64,000 nt of DNA from positions 124,001 to 188,000 of the forward strand of contig NZ_JAVXZY010000007.1 in the NCBI RefSeq assembly GCF_032337115.1, written 5' to 3'. The notes under the pieces were generated by a model, which had not been told where the DNA came from, made no database searches, and saw only the letters and a program-made list of their open reading frames with translations. The stretch is from Roseateles_C aquae. GTDB lineage: Bacteria > Pseudomonadota > Gammaproteobacteria > Burkholderiales > Burkholderiaceae_C. The number at the start of each line of letters is the position of its first letter. Positions within the stretch are counted from its first letter, which is position 1. Of this stretch, positions 54,548 to 64,000 are shown in pieces. The position numbers and the translations under genes were made by a program.

Positions 54548-55138
54548 TCAGGAAGGATTGCGGGTAAGGTCGGCGCTCGGGGAGTCCGTCACGCCTCGAT
54601 ACCAGCGAGGGTAGTGAGTTTGCACCACCGGGCCGTCGCTGCGAAGTGCATGGCAACGGTCCAGTTGATAGGGCGGCACATCGCTGTCAGAGCCTTCCCG
54701 CGTGTCCAGCACCAGGCCGGCGAAGGCCTGGATGACGGCGGTGGGCAAGACCTGGCACAGCTCAGTCAGGTGGGTGCACGCCTGGCTGCCTGCCAATCGT
54801 TGCTTGATCGACTGACGGAAGCCTTTCATCAGGTTCAGGCCGACCAGGGCGGCGTAGGCATTGCCATGCTGGTCGCAAAAACCTGGATAAGGGCTCCAAT
54901 CAGTCCGGGAGCTGGCAGACAGGATGTTCAGCTGGGCATCAACGACCAGATGCAGCCCCATCTGATGGATGGGCTCGCCGGCACGGCGCAGGCCGGTAGC
55001 CAAGGGCAAATCGCGGGTCTTGGTGTCGGCGAGGCTCGCTTCGACGTCGAAAGCACCATCCTGGCGCGCGAAGACCTGCACATCGATGGCTCGACGGTGC
55101 AGCAGACGACGCTCGTTACAGGGGGGGAACACAGACAT
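54548..55138 (-). CDS. DUF2889 family protein
   Basis: A 196-residue protein with no transmembrane segment. The DUF2889 pattern is visible: ERRLLHRRAIDVQVFARQDG, DVEASLADTKTRDLPL, GEPIHQMGLHLVVDAQLNI, and CTHLTELCQVLPTAVIQAFA. Its molecular function is not known. The start ATG 55138 (MSVFPPCNE) begins the conserved part. The open frame extends to 55342. Its position between recX and sucC is conserved in related betaproteobacteria. Confidence 0.85.
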   Translation of the reverse strand: MSVFPPCNERRLLHRRAIDVQVFARQDGAFDVEASLADTKTRDLPLATGLRRAGEPIHQMGLHLVVDAQLNILSASSRTDWSPYPGFCDQHGNAYAALVGLNLMKGFRQSIKQRLAGSQACTHLTELCQVLPTAVIQAFAGLVLDTREGSDSDVPPYQLDRCHALRSDGPVVQTHYPRWYRGVTDSPSADLTRNPS

Positions 55139-55362
55139 GGGCCAGCGATGCAATGGCGCAAAAAAACCGCCCGTGCCCTCTGAAAACATCGCGGAGATGC
55201 CGACTCGGGCGCACACAGGCAGCTTTTGCACAGACCGCCAATGTAGCATGCTGCGCTGCATCAAGCCTCTGCCGGGCGGATGCGCCCGCCTCATCGCGGT
55301 GCCCGAAGCGAGGCCAAAGCGCCTCTTTTTGAGGCATATCAAGCCTACACACGGGCCGCAAA

Positions 55363-56007
55363 TCAGTTCTCGGCATCGCGCAACAGGCGGCGGATGACTT
55401 CGGCCGAAAAGCCGCGCGCGGCGAGGAATCGAGTCTGCTTGGCCCGTGCCGCCAGATCGGCCGGTGCCGCGCCGCCGAATTTGCGCTGCCAGATGCTGCG
55501 AGCGCGCTCGATTTCGCTGTCCTTCAACTGCGCCTGTTGCTCGGCATCCAGGCTGAGGCCGTGCTGTGCCAGTTCCTGCTGGATGCGCTGATTACCAAAG
55601 CGCTGCGCTCGGCTGTTGATGCGCGCTTCGACAAAGCGTGATTCGCTCAGGTAGCCCGCTGCCTGCAGCTGCTGCAGCAGCTGCTCGACCTGCTCGGTGA
55701 TGCCCGCAAGCTGCTCGGCGTCCAGTTCGATGCGTGGCGGCGAGACTGGATAGTTCGCCCGTTCGCCAACAGCCTCCTCATCCGTCAGCGCCGCCCGCCG
55801 ACCTCGTCGAGGTGAAGGTGGGGGAGGACGTTGAAGAGGTGGCGTGCCGCTGGCGGTGGCTGCCGCTTCCTGGGTCCGCTGATCGGCCGCGGCCTGCGCC
55901 ATCTCGCGCGCAATGCGCAAGAGCTTGCGCCGCAGTTCGATCACGCTGTGTTCACGCTGTGCCAGCAGCGCAATGGCGCGCGCCTTCAAGCTCAAAGTCT
56001 TGCTCAT
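55363..56007 (-). CDS. recX: RecA regulatory protein RecX, with low-complexity insertion
   Basis: Binds and modulates RecA filaments. The 214-residue protein is longer than the usual 150-160. The N-terminal helix LKARAIALLAQREHSVIELR and C-terminal helices (YLSESRFVEARINSRAQRFG; RFLAARGFSAEVIRRLL) are normal. An insertion of about 50 residues (roughly 45-95) is Ala/Pro/Arg-rich with TPPLQRPPPPSPRRGRR. It is probably disordered and would lengthen the gap between the first helical modules. It is on the recA strand, separated from recA by a small NTF2-like gene. Confidence 0.93.
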   Translation of the reverse strand: MSKTLSLKARAIALLAQREHSVIELRRKLLRIAREMAQAAADQRTQEAAATASGTPPLQRPPPPSPRRGRRAALTDEEAVGERANYPVSPPRIELDAEQLAGITEQVEQLLQQLQAAGYLSESRFVEARINSRAQRFGNQRIQQELAQHGLSLDAEQQAQLKDSEIERARSIWQRKFGGAAPADLAARAKQTRFLAARGFSAEVIRRLLRDAEN

Positions 56008-56040
56008 TGCAAACCACCGCGGCGCCCGGCAGGCGGGCGT

Positions 56041-56477
56041 TCAGTCCAGCGCCAGATCCAGGCCTTGCCGCTCGTCGCGCGGCAGCCGTTGCTGCCCGGG
56101 CAATGGTGCGGAAGGATCGCGGCGCCAGGCCGGCGCCGGCTGCACATCGGACCAATATTCGCTGAGTCCGGCAATGCGATCGCCGCTGACCCGATAGAAG
56201 CCATTGGCATAGAAGGAGGCCTCCCCTTGATCAACTCGAACCAAGGCGTGAACCCGGCCATCTGTCAAGGTGTTCAGCTCCAGCAGGTGAATGCTCCATC
56301 CCTCAGGATAGACCGCATTGACGTGAACGACCTCGGCCGCGCCGACATAGCGCTCCAAGGTGGCCGGCCAATCACACACCGCCTGCTCGGCCAGCAAGGC
56401 CTGTGCCTCGGCCCAGCGCCGGGCCTGGTACAGCGCCCAGAAACGCCGCACCAGCGCCTCGGCCGGATTCAGCGCCG

Positions 56478-56481
<4 letters not shown>
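56041..56481 (-). CDS. SnoaL/NTF2-like domain protein
   Basis: A 146-residue protein with the cone-shaped SnoaL/NTF2-like fold pattern: VRRFWALYQARRWAEAQALL, VHVNAVYPEGWSIHLLELNT, EASFYANGFYRVSGDRIAGL and EYWSDVQPAPAWR. The fold hosts many unrelated functions, so none is assigned. Its start overlaps the recA stop by 4 bases (ATGA), so it is translationally coupled to recA, and recX follows 33 bases later. An extra gene between recA and recX is not usual. Confidence 0.75.
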
Positions 56482-57518
<1,037 letters not shown>

Positions 57519-57555
57519 GAATCTCTCCTGAATTTGCAGCGCATTATGGCGCAAG

Positions 57556-57596
57556 CTGGATGTTTGTACAGTAGTTTATCTGCTGCTTTTTGACAA
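57556..57596 (-). promoter_or_regulatory. recA promoter with LexA (SOS) box
   Basis: On the minus strand the -35 is TTGTCA (57591-57596), the spacer is 17 bases and the -10 is TACTGT (57568-57573). CTGTACAAACATCCAG (57556-57571) matches CTGT-N8-ACAG with one mismatch and overlaps the -10, so bound LexA would block it. The recA start lies 38 bases beyond. Confidence 0.75.
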
Positions 57597-57826
57597 GTGC
57601 GCGGTGGCTTGGCCAGCGCTCGGGCCTGCAGACATAAGCTCATCCTAGGCGGCAGCTGGCTCATGGGATGAGCCACAAAAGGCAGACGCAATATTTCCTG
57701 CCAAGCGGGCCTGGCGTTTTCCCGGATGCTTGCCGCGTCTCGGACGTCAGCAATTCGCCGGGTGATCTCAATCCCTCCATAGAATGCCTGAAGAAACCGC
57801 CACAGCAGGCGGCCACGGAGACATCG

Positions 57827-58507
57827 ATGCGCATCCTGATTGCAGAAGATGACCAAGTGCTGGCCGATGGCCTGCTGCGCGCACTGCGCTCGACCGGCTA
57901 TGCGGTCGACCAGGTCAGTACCGGCACCGAAGCCGACGCGGCGCTGGCCTCGCATGAGTTCGACCTGGTGATTCTTGACCTCGGCCTGCCGCGCCTGCAT
58001 GGGCTTGAGGTGCTGCGCAAGCTGCGCGGCCGTGGCTCGGCCGTGCCGGTGCTGATCCTGACGGCGGCCGATAGCGTCGAGCAGCGCGTCAAGGGCCTCG
58101 ACCTGGGTGCAGACGACTACATGGCCAAGCCCTTCTCGCTGCAGGAACTGGAGGCCCGGGTGCGCGCGCTGACACGGCGCGGCCTGGGCACCGCCTCCAG
58201 CATCATCAAGCACGGCCCGCTGTCCTTTGATGCCACCGGCCGGGTGGCCTATATCAATGAGCAGATGGTCGAGTTGTCGGCCCGCGAGCTGAGCCTGCTG
58301 GAAGTGCTGCTGCAGCGTGCCGGCCGCCTGGTCAGCAAGGATCAGCTGGTCGAGCGCCTGTGCGAGTGGGGCGAAGAGGTCAGCAATAACGCGATCGAGG
58401 TCTATATCCACCGTCTGCGCAAGAAGATCGAGCAGGGGCCGATCCGCATCGCCACGGTGCGCGGCCTGGGCTACTGCCTGGAGAAGATCCAGGAAGTCAA
58501 GACCTGA
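57827..58507 (+). CDS. OmpR-family response regulator, TctD-like
   Basis: A 226-residue response regulator. It opens MRILIAEDDQVLADGLLRAL, has the phospho-acceptor in LVILDLGLPRLHG, KPFSLQELEARVRAL, and a winged-helix domain (LSARELSLLEVLLQRAGRLV; NAIEVYIHRLRKKIEQGP; TVRGLGYCLEK). GGAG six bases upstream of ATG 57827 sets the start, although the frame is open from 57668. It forms an operon with the sensor kinase 63 bases downstream. Placement divergent to recA is common in the group. Confidence 0.94.
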   Translation: MRILIAEDDQVLADGLLRALRSTGYAVDQVSTGTEADAALASHEFDLVILDLGLPRLHGLEVLRKLRGRGSAVPVLILTAADSVEQRVKGLDLGADDYMAKPFSLQELEARVRALTRRGLGTASSIIKHGPLSFDATGRVAYINEQMVELSARELSLLEVLLQRAGRLVSKDQLVERLCEWGEEVSNNAIEVYIHRLRKKIEQGPIRIATVRGLGYCLEKIQEVKT

Positions 58508-58570
58508 CCCCACCATTCCGATTGCCCTGCCGTCGCCATACCTTGAGCTCCGCACTGCGCTTGGGTCGCC

Positions 58571-60031
58571 ATGGCCGCTGAATCCGGCCAACGCTCGCTG
58601 TTCGGCGAAATCCTTGACTGGATGCTGGCGCCGCTGCTGGTCATCTGGCCCATCAGCGTCGCGCTGACCTGGCTGGTGGCCCAGGGCATCGCCAGCAAGC
58701 CCTATGACCGCGAGCTCGGTGAAACCGCCCGCAGCCTGGGGCTGCAAATCGCCTCGGAACAGCGCAGCGGGCAGGCGCGGTCGCGTTATGCCCTGTCCAG
58801 CGAAGCGGCGGCACTGCTGCGCGCCGACGAGTCCGATACCGTCTATTACCTGGTACTCAATCCGCGCGGCGAGTTCTTGAGCGGCGACCGCGGCCTGCCG
58901 CCACCGCCGGCGGAGGAGGGCATCGTGCCCTGGGAGTTGCGTTTTCGTGACGATGAGGTCGGCAATGAGTCGGTGCGGGTGGCCTATCTGTGGGTGACGC
59001 CCGAAGGCAGCAGCGGCACGATGCTGGTGCAGGTGGCCGAAACGCTGGGCAAGCGGTCCCGGCTGACCAACGAGATCATCAAGGGCGTGATCCTGCCGCA
59101 GTTCGTCATCCTGCCGCTGGCCGTGCTGCTGGTCTGGCTGGCGCTGGCGCGCGGCATTGCGCCGCTGAACGATTTGCAGCGCCGCATCCGGTCTCGCGAC
59201 AGCTCCGACCTGAGCCCAATTGACGAACGCCGCATCCCCGATGAAGTGGCGCCGCTGGTGCGTGCCATCAACGACCTGCTGCAGCGCCTCGATCAATCGA
59301 TCAGCAGCCAGCGCCACTTTCTTGCCGACGCGGCCCATCAGCTCAAGACGCCGCTGGCCGGTCTGCGCACCCAGGCCGAATTCGCCCAGCGCGAGATTGA
59401 TGAAGGCCGCAGCACGCCGACCGAGCTGAAGCGCTCGCTGCAGCAGATCGCGCTGTCCAGCCAGCGCGCCGCGCACATGGTCAACCAGCTGCTGGCCATG
59501 GCCCGTGCCGAGGACCAGGAACATGCGGCGCGCCGCGTCGCCGTCAACCTGCCCGAGCTGGCGATGGAGACCGTGCGCGATTTCGTGCCGCGGGCTTTCG
59601 AGAAGCGGCTGGACCTCGGCTACGAGGGGCCGGATGAAGACAGCAGCGCGCTGCGCATCCACGGCCATCCGTTGCTGATCCGCGAGCTGATTCGCAATCT
59701 GGTCGACAACGCCCTGCTCTACACCCCGCCCGGCGGCACCATCACCGTGCGTGTCGTTGAAGACCCATTCGGCCAGGTCTGCGTGCTGCAGGTCGAGGAC
59801 TCGGGGCCAGGCATTGCTGAGGCCGAGCGCGAAAAGGTCTTCCAGCCCTTCTATCGGGCCCTGGGCACCAATGTCGATGGCTCGGGCCTGGGCCTGGCCA
59901 TCGTCCGTGAGATAGCCCAGCAGCACGACGCTGAACTGAGCCTGGACGACGCTCGCCCCCGCCGGCCCGGATTCGTTGAGCCCGATGGCATGGGCCCGGG
60001 CGCACGCTTCACCGTGCGCTTTCACGCCTAG
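58571..60031 (+). CDS. Sensor histidine kinase, TctE-like
   Basis: A 486-residue inner-membrane kinase. The N-terminal helix is near 17-37, then comes a periplasmic 2CSK-type sensor (to about 160) and a second helix (VILPLAVLLVWLALARGIAP). A HAMP-like linker leads to the H-box FLADAAHQLKTPLAGLR (His256). The ATPase domain has LIRNLVDNALLYTPPGG, DSGPGIAE and GSGLGLAIV. In TctE relatives the signal is often a tricarboxylate, but no tct transport genes are here. Confidence 0.93.
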   Translation: MAAESGQRSLFGEILDWMLAPLLVIWPISVALTWLVAQGIASKPYDRELGETARSLGLQIASEQRSGQARSRYALSSEAAALLRADESDTVYYLVLNPRGEFLSGDRGLPPPPAEEGIVPWELRFRDDEVGNESVRVAYLWVTPEGSSGTMLVQVAETLGKRSRLTNEIIKGVILPQFVILPLAVLLVWLALARGIAPLNDLQRRIRSRDSSDLSPIDERRIPDEVAPLVRAINDLLQRLDQSISSQRHFLADAAHQLKTPLAGLRTQAEFAQREIDEGRSTPTELKRSLQQIALSSQRAAHMVNQLLAMARAEDQEHAARRVAVNLPELAMETVRDFVPRAFEKRLDLGYEGPDEDSSALRIHGHPLLIRELIRNLVDNALLYTPPGGTITVRVVEDPFGQVCVLQVEDSGPGIAEAEREKVFQPFYRALGTNVDGSGLGLAIVREIAQQHDAELSLDDARPRRPGFVEPDGMGPGARFTVRFHA

Positions 60032-60333
60032 GCGCCTTGACGAGTTAACGACTCGCTATGCTCGGGAAGGCCTTATATGGGCGCCTCCAGGATCGCAAAT
60101 TGCCAATGCATGTGGTGAAGCGGGAGGCAGGGCTGCAGTCTTCTATCCGGCCTGTTGTGCAGGAGCAAAGCCTGCTGGCCCTGAGATGGCATTCGCCTGC
60201 GAGGCTCACATCTGCATCTCGAGCTTGAAGCACTCATTCCCTATCGGAGGGCCCCCGTCCCGGTCCGACCTGTCTGGCCCATCACACACCTGGTCACTTG
60301 CTCTCCCAAAACGGGTCGAGTTCCCGAGCTCGC
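60032..60333. other. Intergenic region between sensor kinase and IS110 remnant
   Basis: These 302 bases show no recognisable gene. A 56-codon open frame (60058-60228, plus) has no family resemblance. The stretch may be residual insertion-element or flank sequence. Confidence 0.4.
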
Positions 60334-61090
60334 TCAGGCAGCTTGCCAGGCATCGGCTGGCCAACCCTTGCCTTTGCACAGCACTGCCCAGATCGTTCTG
60401 GCGAGCTTGTAGGCCACGGCAACGACCACCACGCTAAACGGCCAGCGCTTGAGCAGCTCGGCCAGCCATAGCCATGTACTTGAGCGCTGGGATCCGACGA
60501 TAGACCTGGCGCCGTGCATGAGCAGCGTCCGCAAACACGTGTCGCCGCGCTTGCTGATGCAGAGTTGCCGTACGCGGCCTTCATATCCGGTCTGGCGAGG
60601 CGCCAAGCTGACCCATGCGGCGAACTCCCGTGCGTTCTTGAATCCGCTGGGCGAACCCATGCTGGCCGTAATCGCCGTGGCTGTCAGCAGGCCCACGCCT
60701 GGAATCTCAGCTAGCGTCTGGCAGGCGGCACTGTCGCGTAGATGCTGCGTAAGACGGCGCTCAATGACGCTGACATCCTTCTCAAACTGCTCAACGCGTC
60801 TGAGCTGTTCGTTCAAGCTTTCGATCAGCATCGCGCAACACTTCGGGCAGTCCCTTGCGCAGGGCAAGGTGACCTTCTGGCAACGCGACCCCGAACTCGT
60901 AGAGCAGTCTGATCTCCTTGGTCTGCATGATGCGCATCTTCATGAGCTGAGCACGCAAGCGGTGCAATGCCAAGACGGTTTGCTGCGCCTCGCTCTTGAT
61001 CGGGACGAACTTGGCGCCAGGCTGCTGGCTTGCAGTCCATATGCCTTGAGCGTCGGCCGCGTCAGTCTGAATCAGCTGTTCAGCCTTCAC
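60334..61090 (-). pseudogene. Truncated, frameshifted IS110-family transposase
   Basis: Remains of a DEDD-type IS110 transposase. The downstream frame (60334-60867) has the C-terminal Transposase_20 domain: LAEIPGVGLLTATAITASMG, FKNAREFAAWVSLAPRQTGY and RTLLMHGAR. The upstream frame (60791-61090) has the segment TDAADAQGIW and KFVPIKSEAQQTVLALHRLR. The two join by a frame change near 60835. The first ~130 residues, with the DEDD catalytic Asp/Glu, are missing, so it cannot transpose by itself. Confidence 0.85.
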
Positions 61091-62133
61091 AGCAGCTGAT
61101 TGGCCTGGGGTTTGTGCAGACTGTCTCTAGCTCCTCTGGACCGAAAGTACCGTTGAATAGGTAATTCCAAGAACCGTCTAGAGCCCAAAGCCAAGCAAGG
61201 CATGAGCAAGATAAACGCTAGAGCGGAGAATCCCGAGTTCGTTGGAACAAACGCGCGCAGCAGCATCAGAAGCGGTGGCTGCAGAAGATACAAGGAGTAG
61301 GACGCGTCCCCCATTCTTGTCAGCATGTTTGTCCACCCGGAGCTTGAACTACGCTCCCATGCAGTCGCTCCCAGCAGAGTGAGCCACGCTGGCCCTCCCC
61401 ACAAAAATACGCGGCGCAATGCAAGGTTCATATCGGTCAGCACGCCTTCATGCAAGCCCAGGCGAGCATGCACAACCGCCGTCGGAACCAGCAAAGCAAC
61501 TCCAAAGCTCATGGAAAGCGCTGCCACGGATCGCGGCAAGCGGGAGTGCAAATGCCAAGCCAGAATTCCACCAAGGAATTCCAGACACATTGGATTACCA
61601 AGATAGCGCAACCACATTGGCGGCGCTTCTAGACTGATTGTCAAAGAGGTAAAAGCAACCAAGACTGCAGCCGTCTTCAACTGCGTTAGGCGCCCGGTCA
61701 ACAGCGAGGCTGCCATCACTGCATAGAACCAGAGCTCCAAACCAATCGTCCAGCCGAACCAATGAATCGGGGCACTGTAATGATCAAGGTCCAGAATCGG
61801 CACAAAAAGCAGCGAATTCCACAGTCGCTCCAACGAAACAGGTTCGAACGGGAGCATGCAAATGCTAACCAACAAGTACAGCGGCAGAATTCGCTGAAAT
61901 CTGTCCTTTGCGAACTGAACTCCGCTAGCCGATCGCTCAGCCAGCATGGCCAGCACGAACCCTGACACGACAAAGAAAACATCGACACCGATAGCCCCTG
62001 CGGAACCAATCAGCCACACTGATTTCGCCGCGGGAATCTGTGCGAATCCAGCATGCCCCCAGAGGACTGCAAACGCCGCGAGCGCTCGCATGACTTGGAC
62101 GCAACTCAACCACCGTATACGGTTAGGTGTCAC
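61087..62133 (-). CDS. Membrane acyltransferase (acyltransferase 3 family)
   Basis: A 348-residue polytopic membrane protein with about ten helices. The family opening is VQVMRALAAFAVLWGHAGFA, then GVDVFFVVSGFVLA, RFQRILPLYLL and WTIGLELWFY. The C-terminal helix run is DASYSLYLLQPPLLMLL. Members O-acylate sugars of exopolysaccharide, lipopolysaccharide or peptidoglycan. The gene is A/T-richer than its neighbours and starts 18 bases after rodA. Its end overlaps the IS110 remnant. It is probably acquired and transcribed with the mrd genes. Confidence 0.88.
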   Translation of the reverse strand: MTPNRIRWLSCVQVMRALAAFAVLWGHAGFAQIPAAKSVWLIGSAGAIGVDVFFVVSGFVLAMLAERSASGVQFAKDRFQRILPLYLLVSICMLPFEPVSLERLWNSLLFVPILDLDHYSAPIHWFGWTIGLELWFYAVMAASLLTGRLTQLKTAAVLVAFTSLTISLEAPPMWLRYLGNPMCLEFLGGILAWHLHSRLPRSVAALSMSFGVALLVPTAVVHARLGLHEGVLTDMNLALRRVFLWGGPAWLTLLGATAWERSSSSGWTNMLTRMGDASYSLYLLQPPLLMLLRAFVPTNSGFSALAFILLMPCLALGSRRFLELPIQRYFRSRGARDSLHKPQANQLL

Positions 62134-62151
62134 AAAAGCGTACCTCAGGCT

Positions 62152-63309
62152 TCAGCGCTGCATGAAGCGCTTGCTCTTGGCGATGGCCATCAGCATGCCC
62201 AGGCTCAGGCCCAGCATGACCATGGCCGTGCCGCCATAGCTGATGAAGGGCAGCGGCACACCGACCACGGGCAGGATGCCGCTGACCATACCCATATTGA
62301 CGAACACATAGGTGAAGAAGCTCAGCGTGATGGCGCCGGCCATCAGCCGCGCGAACATCGTCGGCGCCTCAGACGCAATCATCAGCCCGCGCAGGATCAG
62401 GGCCGCAAAGCCGATCAGCAGTCCGGCCGCCCCGATCAGGCCGAATTCCTCGCCATAGGCGGCGAAGATGAAGTCGGTGGTGCGCTCGGGGATGAACTCC
62501 AGATGGGTTTGTGTGCCCTTCATGAAGCCCTTGCCGGTGACGCCGCCGGAGCCAATGGCGATTTCGCCCTGGATGATGTGAAAGCCCTTGCCCAGCGGGT
62601 CCTTGCTCGGGTCCAGCAGTGTGCAGACGCGGTTCTTCTGATATTCGCGCAGCACCGGCCATTTGACGCCGTCCTGGCAGATCGCCTCCTCGCTCATCAC
62701 CAGCGCGGTGATCGCAATCGCGCCAACGAGAAAGGCCGGAATGATCAGCCGCCAGGACAGGCCGGCGAAGAAGATCACATAGAAGCCCGCCGCCAGCACC
62801 AGGATGGCCGTGCCCAGATCGGGCTGCTTGGCCACCAGGCCCACCGGCACCGCCAGCAGCATGAAGGCAGCGAAGAAGTCCAGCAGGCGCAGTGCGCCCT
62901 CGCGCTTCTGGAACCACCAGGCCAGCATCAGCGGCACGGCGATCTTCATGATCTCGGAGGGCTGGATCTGCGTGATGCCGATGCTCAGCCAGCGCGTCGC
63001 ACCCTTCTTGGTCACGCCGGCCACGGCGGTGGCCAGCAGCAGCATCACGCCCAACGTGTAAAGCGGCACCGCCAGCTTCATCAGCCGCTGCGGCGGCACC
63101 TGGCTCATGCCCATCATGATCAGCAGGCACAGCAGCATATTGCGTGCGTGGTCAACGAAACGGGTGCCATGGTCGTAACCGGCCGAATACATGCACAGCA
63201 GGCCCAGCGCCATCAGCCAGAAGGTGATCAGCAGCAGCGGCAGATCAAAGCCACTCAACCAGGGCTTGAGGCGCAGCCACAGCGGTGGCTTCTTGATGAC
63301 GGCACTCAT
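62152..63309 (-). CDS. rodA: Rod-shape peptidoglycan glycosyltransferase RodA
   Basis: A SEDS-family peptidoglycan polymerase that elongates the side wall with PBP2. The 385-residue protein has about ten helices. Family marks are GWSGF-like early region WLSGFDLPLLLITF, LQPSEIMKIAVPLMLAWWF, LGTAILVLAAGFYVIF, RTTDFIFAAYGEEFGLIGA and VGVPLPFISYGGTAM. It overlaps the end of mrdA by 4 bases (ATGA), as in the usual mrdA-rodA operon. Confidence 0.96.
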   Translation of the reverse strand: MSAVIKKPPLWLRLKPWLSGFDLPLLLITFWLMALGLLCMYSAGYDHGTRFVDHARNMLLCLLIMMGMSQVPPQRLMKLAVPLYTLGVMLLLATAVAGVTKKGATRWLSIGITQIQPSEIMKIAVPLMLAWWFQKREGALRLLDFFAAFMLLAVPVGLVAKQPDLGTAILVLAAGFYVIFFAGLSWRLIIPAFLVGAIAITALVMSEEAICQDGVKWPVLREYQKNRVCTLLDPSKDPLGKGFHIIQGEIAIGSGGVTGKGFMKGTQTHLEFIPERTTDFIFAAYGEEFGLIGAAGLLIGFAALILRGLMIASEAPTMFARLMAGAITLSFFTYVFVNMGMVSGILPVVGVPLPFISYGGTAMVMLGLSLGMLMAIAKSKRFMQR

Positions 63310-64000
63310 GGTTTCGCTCCCGGGCCGGAGGCCGACCGGATGGCGGCTGGCACCGCGCTGCGCGCCGCCGTTGCCGTGCTCGCGGCGGAGGCCGGGGTTG
63401 ATGCAGTGGCGGCGGCACTGGCAGCCGGCGCGGCCTGGCCCGGCAGCGGTACGTCGAGCGCGCGGCGCTGCGCGCCCACCGGCGCGAACGTCTTGCCCTG
63501 CTGGGTCAGCGCAATGTCTTCCTCGCTGGGGTACTGGCCCAGCAGCAGATAGTCGAACACGCGCCGCGCAATCGGCGCCGCCGAGCCCGAGCCCCAGCCG
63601 GCGTTCTCAACGATCACCGCCAGCGCCACCGTCGGCGCTTCCACCGGCGCGAAGGCGACGTAGAGCGAATGGTCGCGCTTGCGCTCATCGGCCTTGATGT
63701 CCTTGTACTTCTCGCCGGCCCGCAGGCCAACCGCCTGGGCCGTGCCGGTCTTGCCGCCGCTGGTATAGGGCGCGCCTAAGAAAACCTGCTTCGAAGTGCC
63801 CTCCAACGTCACCCCGTTCATTGCATTGCGGATGACCTCGACATGCTCGGGCTTCAGCGCCAGCGGCTCCAGCGCATCGCTGGCAATGCGGCGGGTCTTG
63901 CGCTGCACCACATCCTCGATCTCACGCACCAGGCGCGGCTTGAAGCGCAGGCCGCCGGTGGCGATGGTCGAGTAGGCGGTGGCCATCTGCAGCATCGTGA
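63306..64000 (-). CDS. mrdA: Penicillin-binding protein 2, C-terminal part (runs off window)
   Basis: The transpeptidase partner of RodA. Only the last ~231 residues are inside. They show TMLQMATAYSTIATGG, then the KTG box in YTSGGKTGTAQ, and LYVAFAPVEAPTVALAVIVENAGWG. A non-conserved Ala/Pro-rich tail follows (AAPAASAAATASTPASAAST). The catalytic Ser motif and N-terminal domains lie beyond the right edge. Confidence 0.93.
   Translation of the reverse strand, partial: TMLQMATAYSTIATGGLRFKPRLVREIEDVVQRKTRRIASDALEPLALKPEHVEVIRNAMNGVTLEGTSKQVFLGAPYTSGGKTGTAQAVGLRAGEKYKDIKADERKRDHSLYVAFAPVEAPTVALAVIVENAGWGSGSAAPIARRVFDYLLLGQYPSEEDIALTQQGKTFAPVGAQRRALDVPLPGQAAPAASAAATASTPASAASTATAARSAVPAAIRSASGPGAKP

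Noticed and set aside
60058..60228. A 56-codon plus-strand frame before the IS110 remnant
   Set aside because: No ribosome-binding site, no signal or domain, and it sits in likely element debris.

Overview
The window is a chromosomal segment of a G+C-rich betaproteobacterium. It is most likely Burkholderiales of the Rubrivivax/Roseateles/Leptothrix type. The evidence is dense coding with strong G/C third-position bias, a PEP-CTERM protein, many PAS/GGDEF/EAL and two-component genes, and the order tctDE-like | recA - recX - DUF2889 - sucC - sucD - terC - ... - pilA - ... - pglL | moaC - M48 protease. From memory, that order is a conserved backbone in Ralstonia/Cupriavidus relatives. No rRNA, tRNA, CRISPR array or prophage was recognised.

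Layout. 1-2.1 kb: flavin amine oxidase and ssb, whose 3' end is tandemly repeated. 2.2-14.7 kb: a signalling block with a seven-helix chemoreceptor, a LytS/LytTR two-component pair coupled to a GIN-domain protein, a GAF-GGDEF cyclase, a cupin, RecQ (zinc domain interrupted by two 26-residue repeats), a CheB-CheR-PAS fusion and a PAS-GGDEF-EAL protein. 14.8-27 kb: mostly exported proteins, including a DUF885 metallopeptidase-like protein, an S46 dipeptidyl-peptidase, a secreted cyanophycinase, a TonB-dependent receptor, a periplasmic binding protein and a lipoprotein with an HExxH motif. Together they look like a peptide/cyanophycin scavenging region. 27-32.3 kb: a nucleotide-cyclase-like protein with a receiver protein, a decayed stretch, a beta-barrel protein and an OmpR/EnvZ-type pair. 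32.4-40.3 kb: uvrA, a PEP-CTERM protein, a lone receiver, a histone-H1-like/SWIB protein, a small membrane protein, a BepA-like protease and moaC.

40.4-47.8 kb is the most interesting region. A pilin gene with a near-consensus sigma-54 promoter is followed on the same strand by a GT-C-like membrane protein, a GtrA flippase, an FAD enzyme, a PAP2 phosphatase and a PglL/TfpO oligosaccharyltransferase. The middle genes are visibly A/T-richer than their surroundings. I read this as a candidate pilin-glycosylation cassette inserted into the backbone. 48-51.5 kb adds a second apparent insertion: a metallo-beta-lactamase-fold hydrolase, an FHA protein, a PP2C phosphatase and a Ser/Thr kinase, which form a compact phospho-signalling module. 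51.5-57.6 kb is the terC-sucDC-DUF2889-recX-recA backbone, with an SOS-type recA promoter. 57.8-60 kb is a TctDE-like pair. 60.3-62.1 kb is a broken IS110-type transposase next to an A/T-richer acyltransferase, inserted beside the cell-shape genes rodA and mrdA (mrdA runs off the right edge).

Identifications rest on reading motifs and family resemblance by eye. No database search was run, so functions of the accessory genes are predictions.
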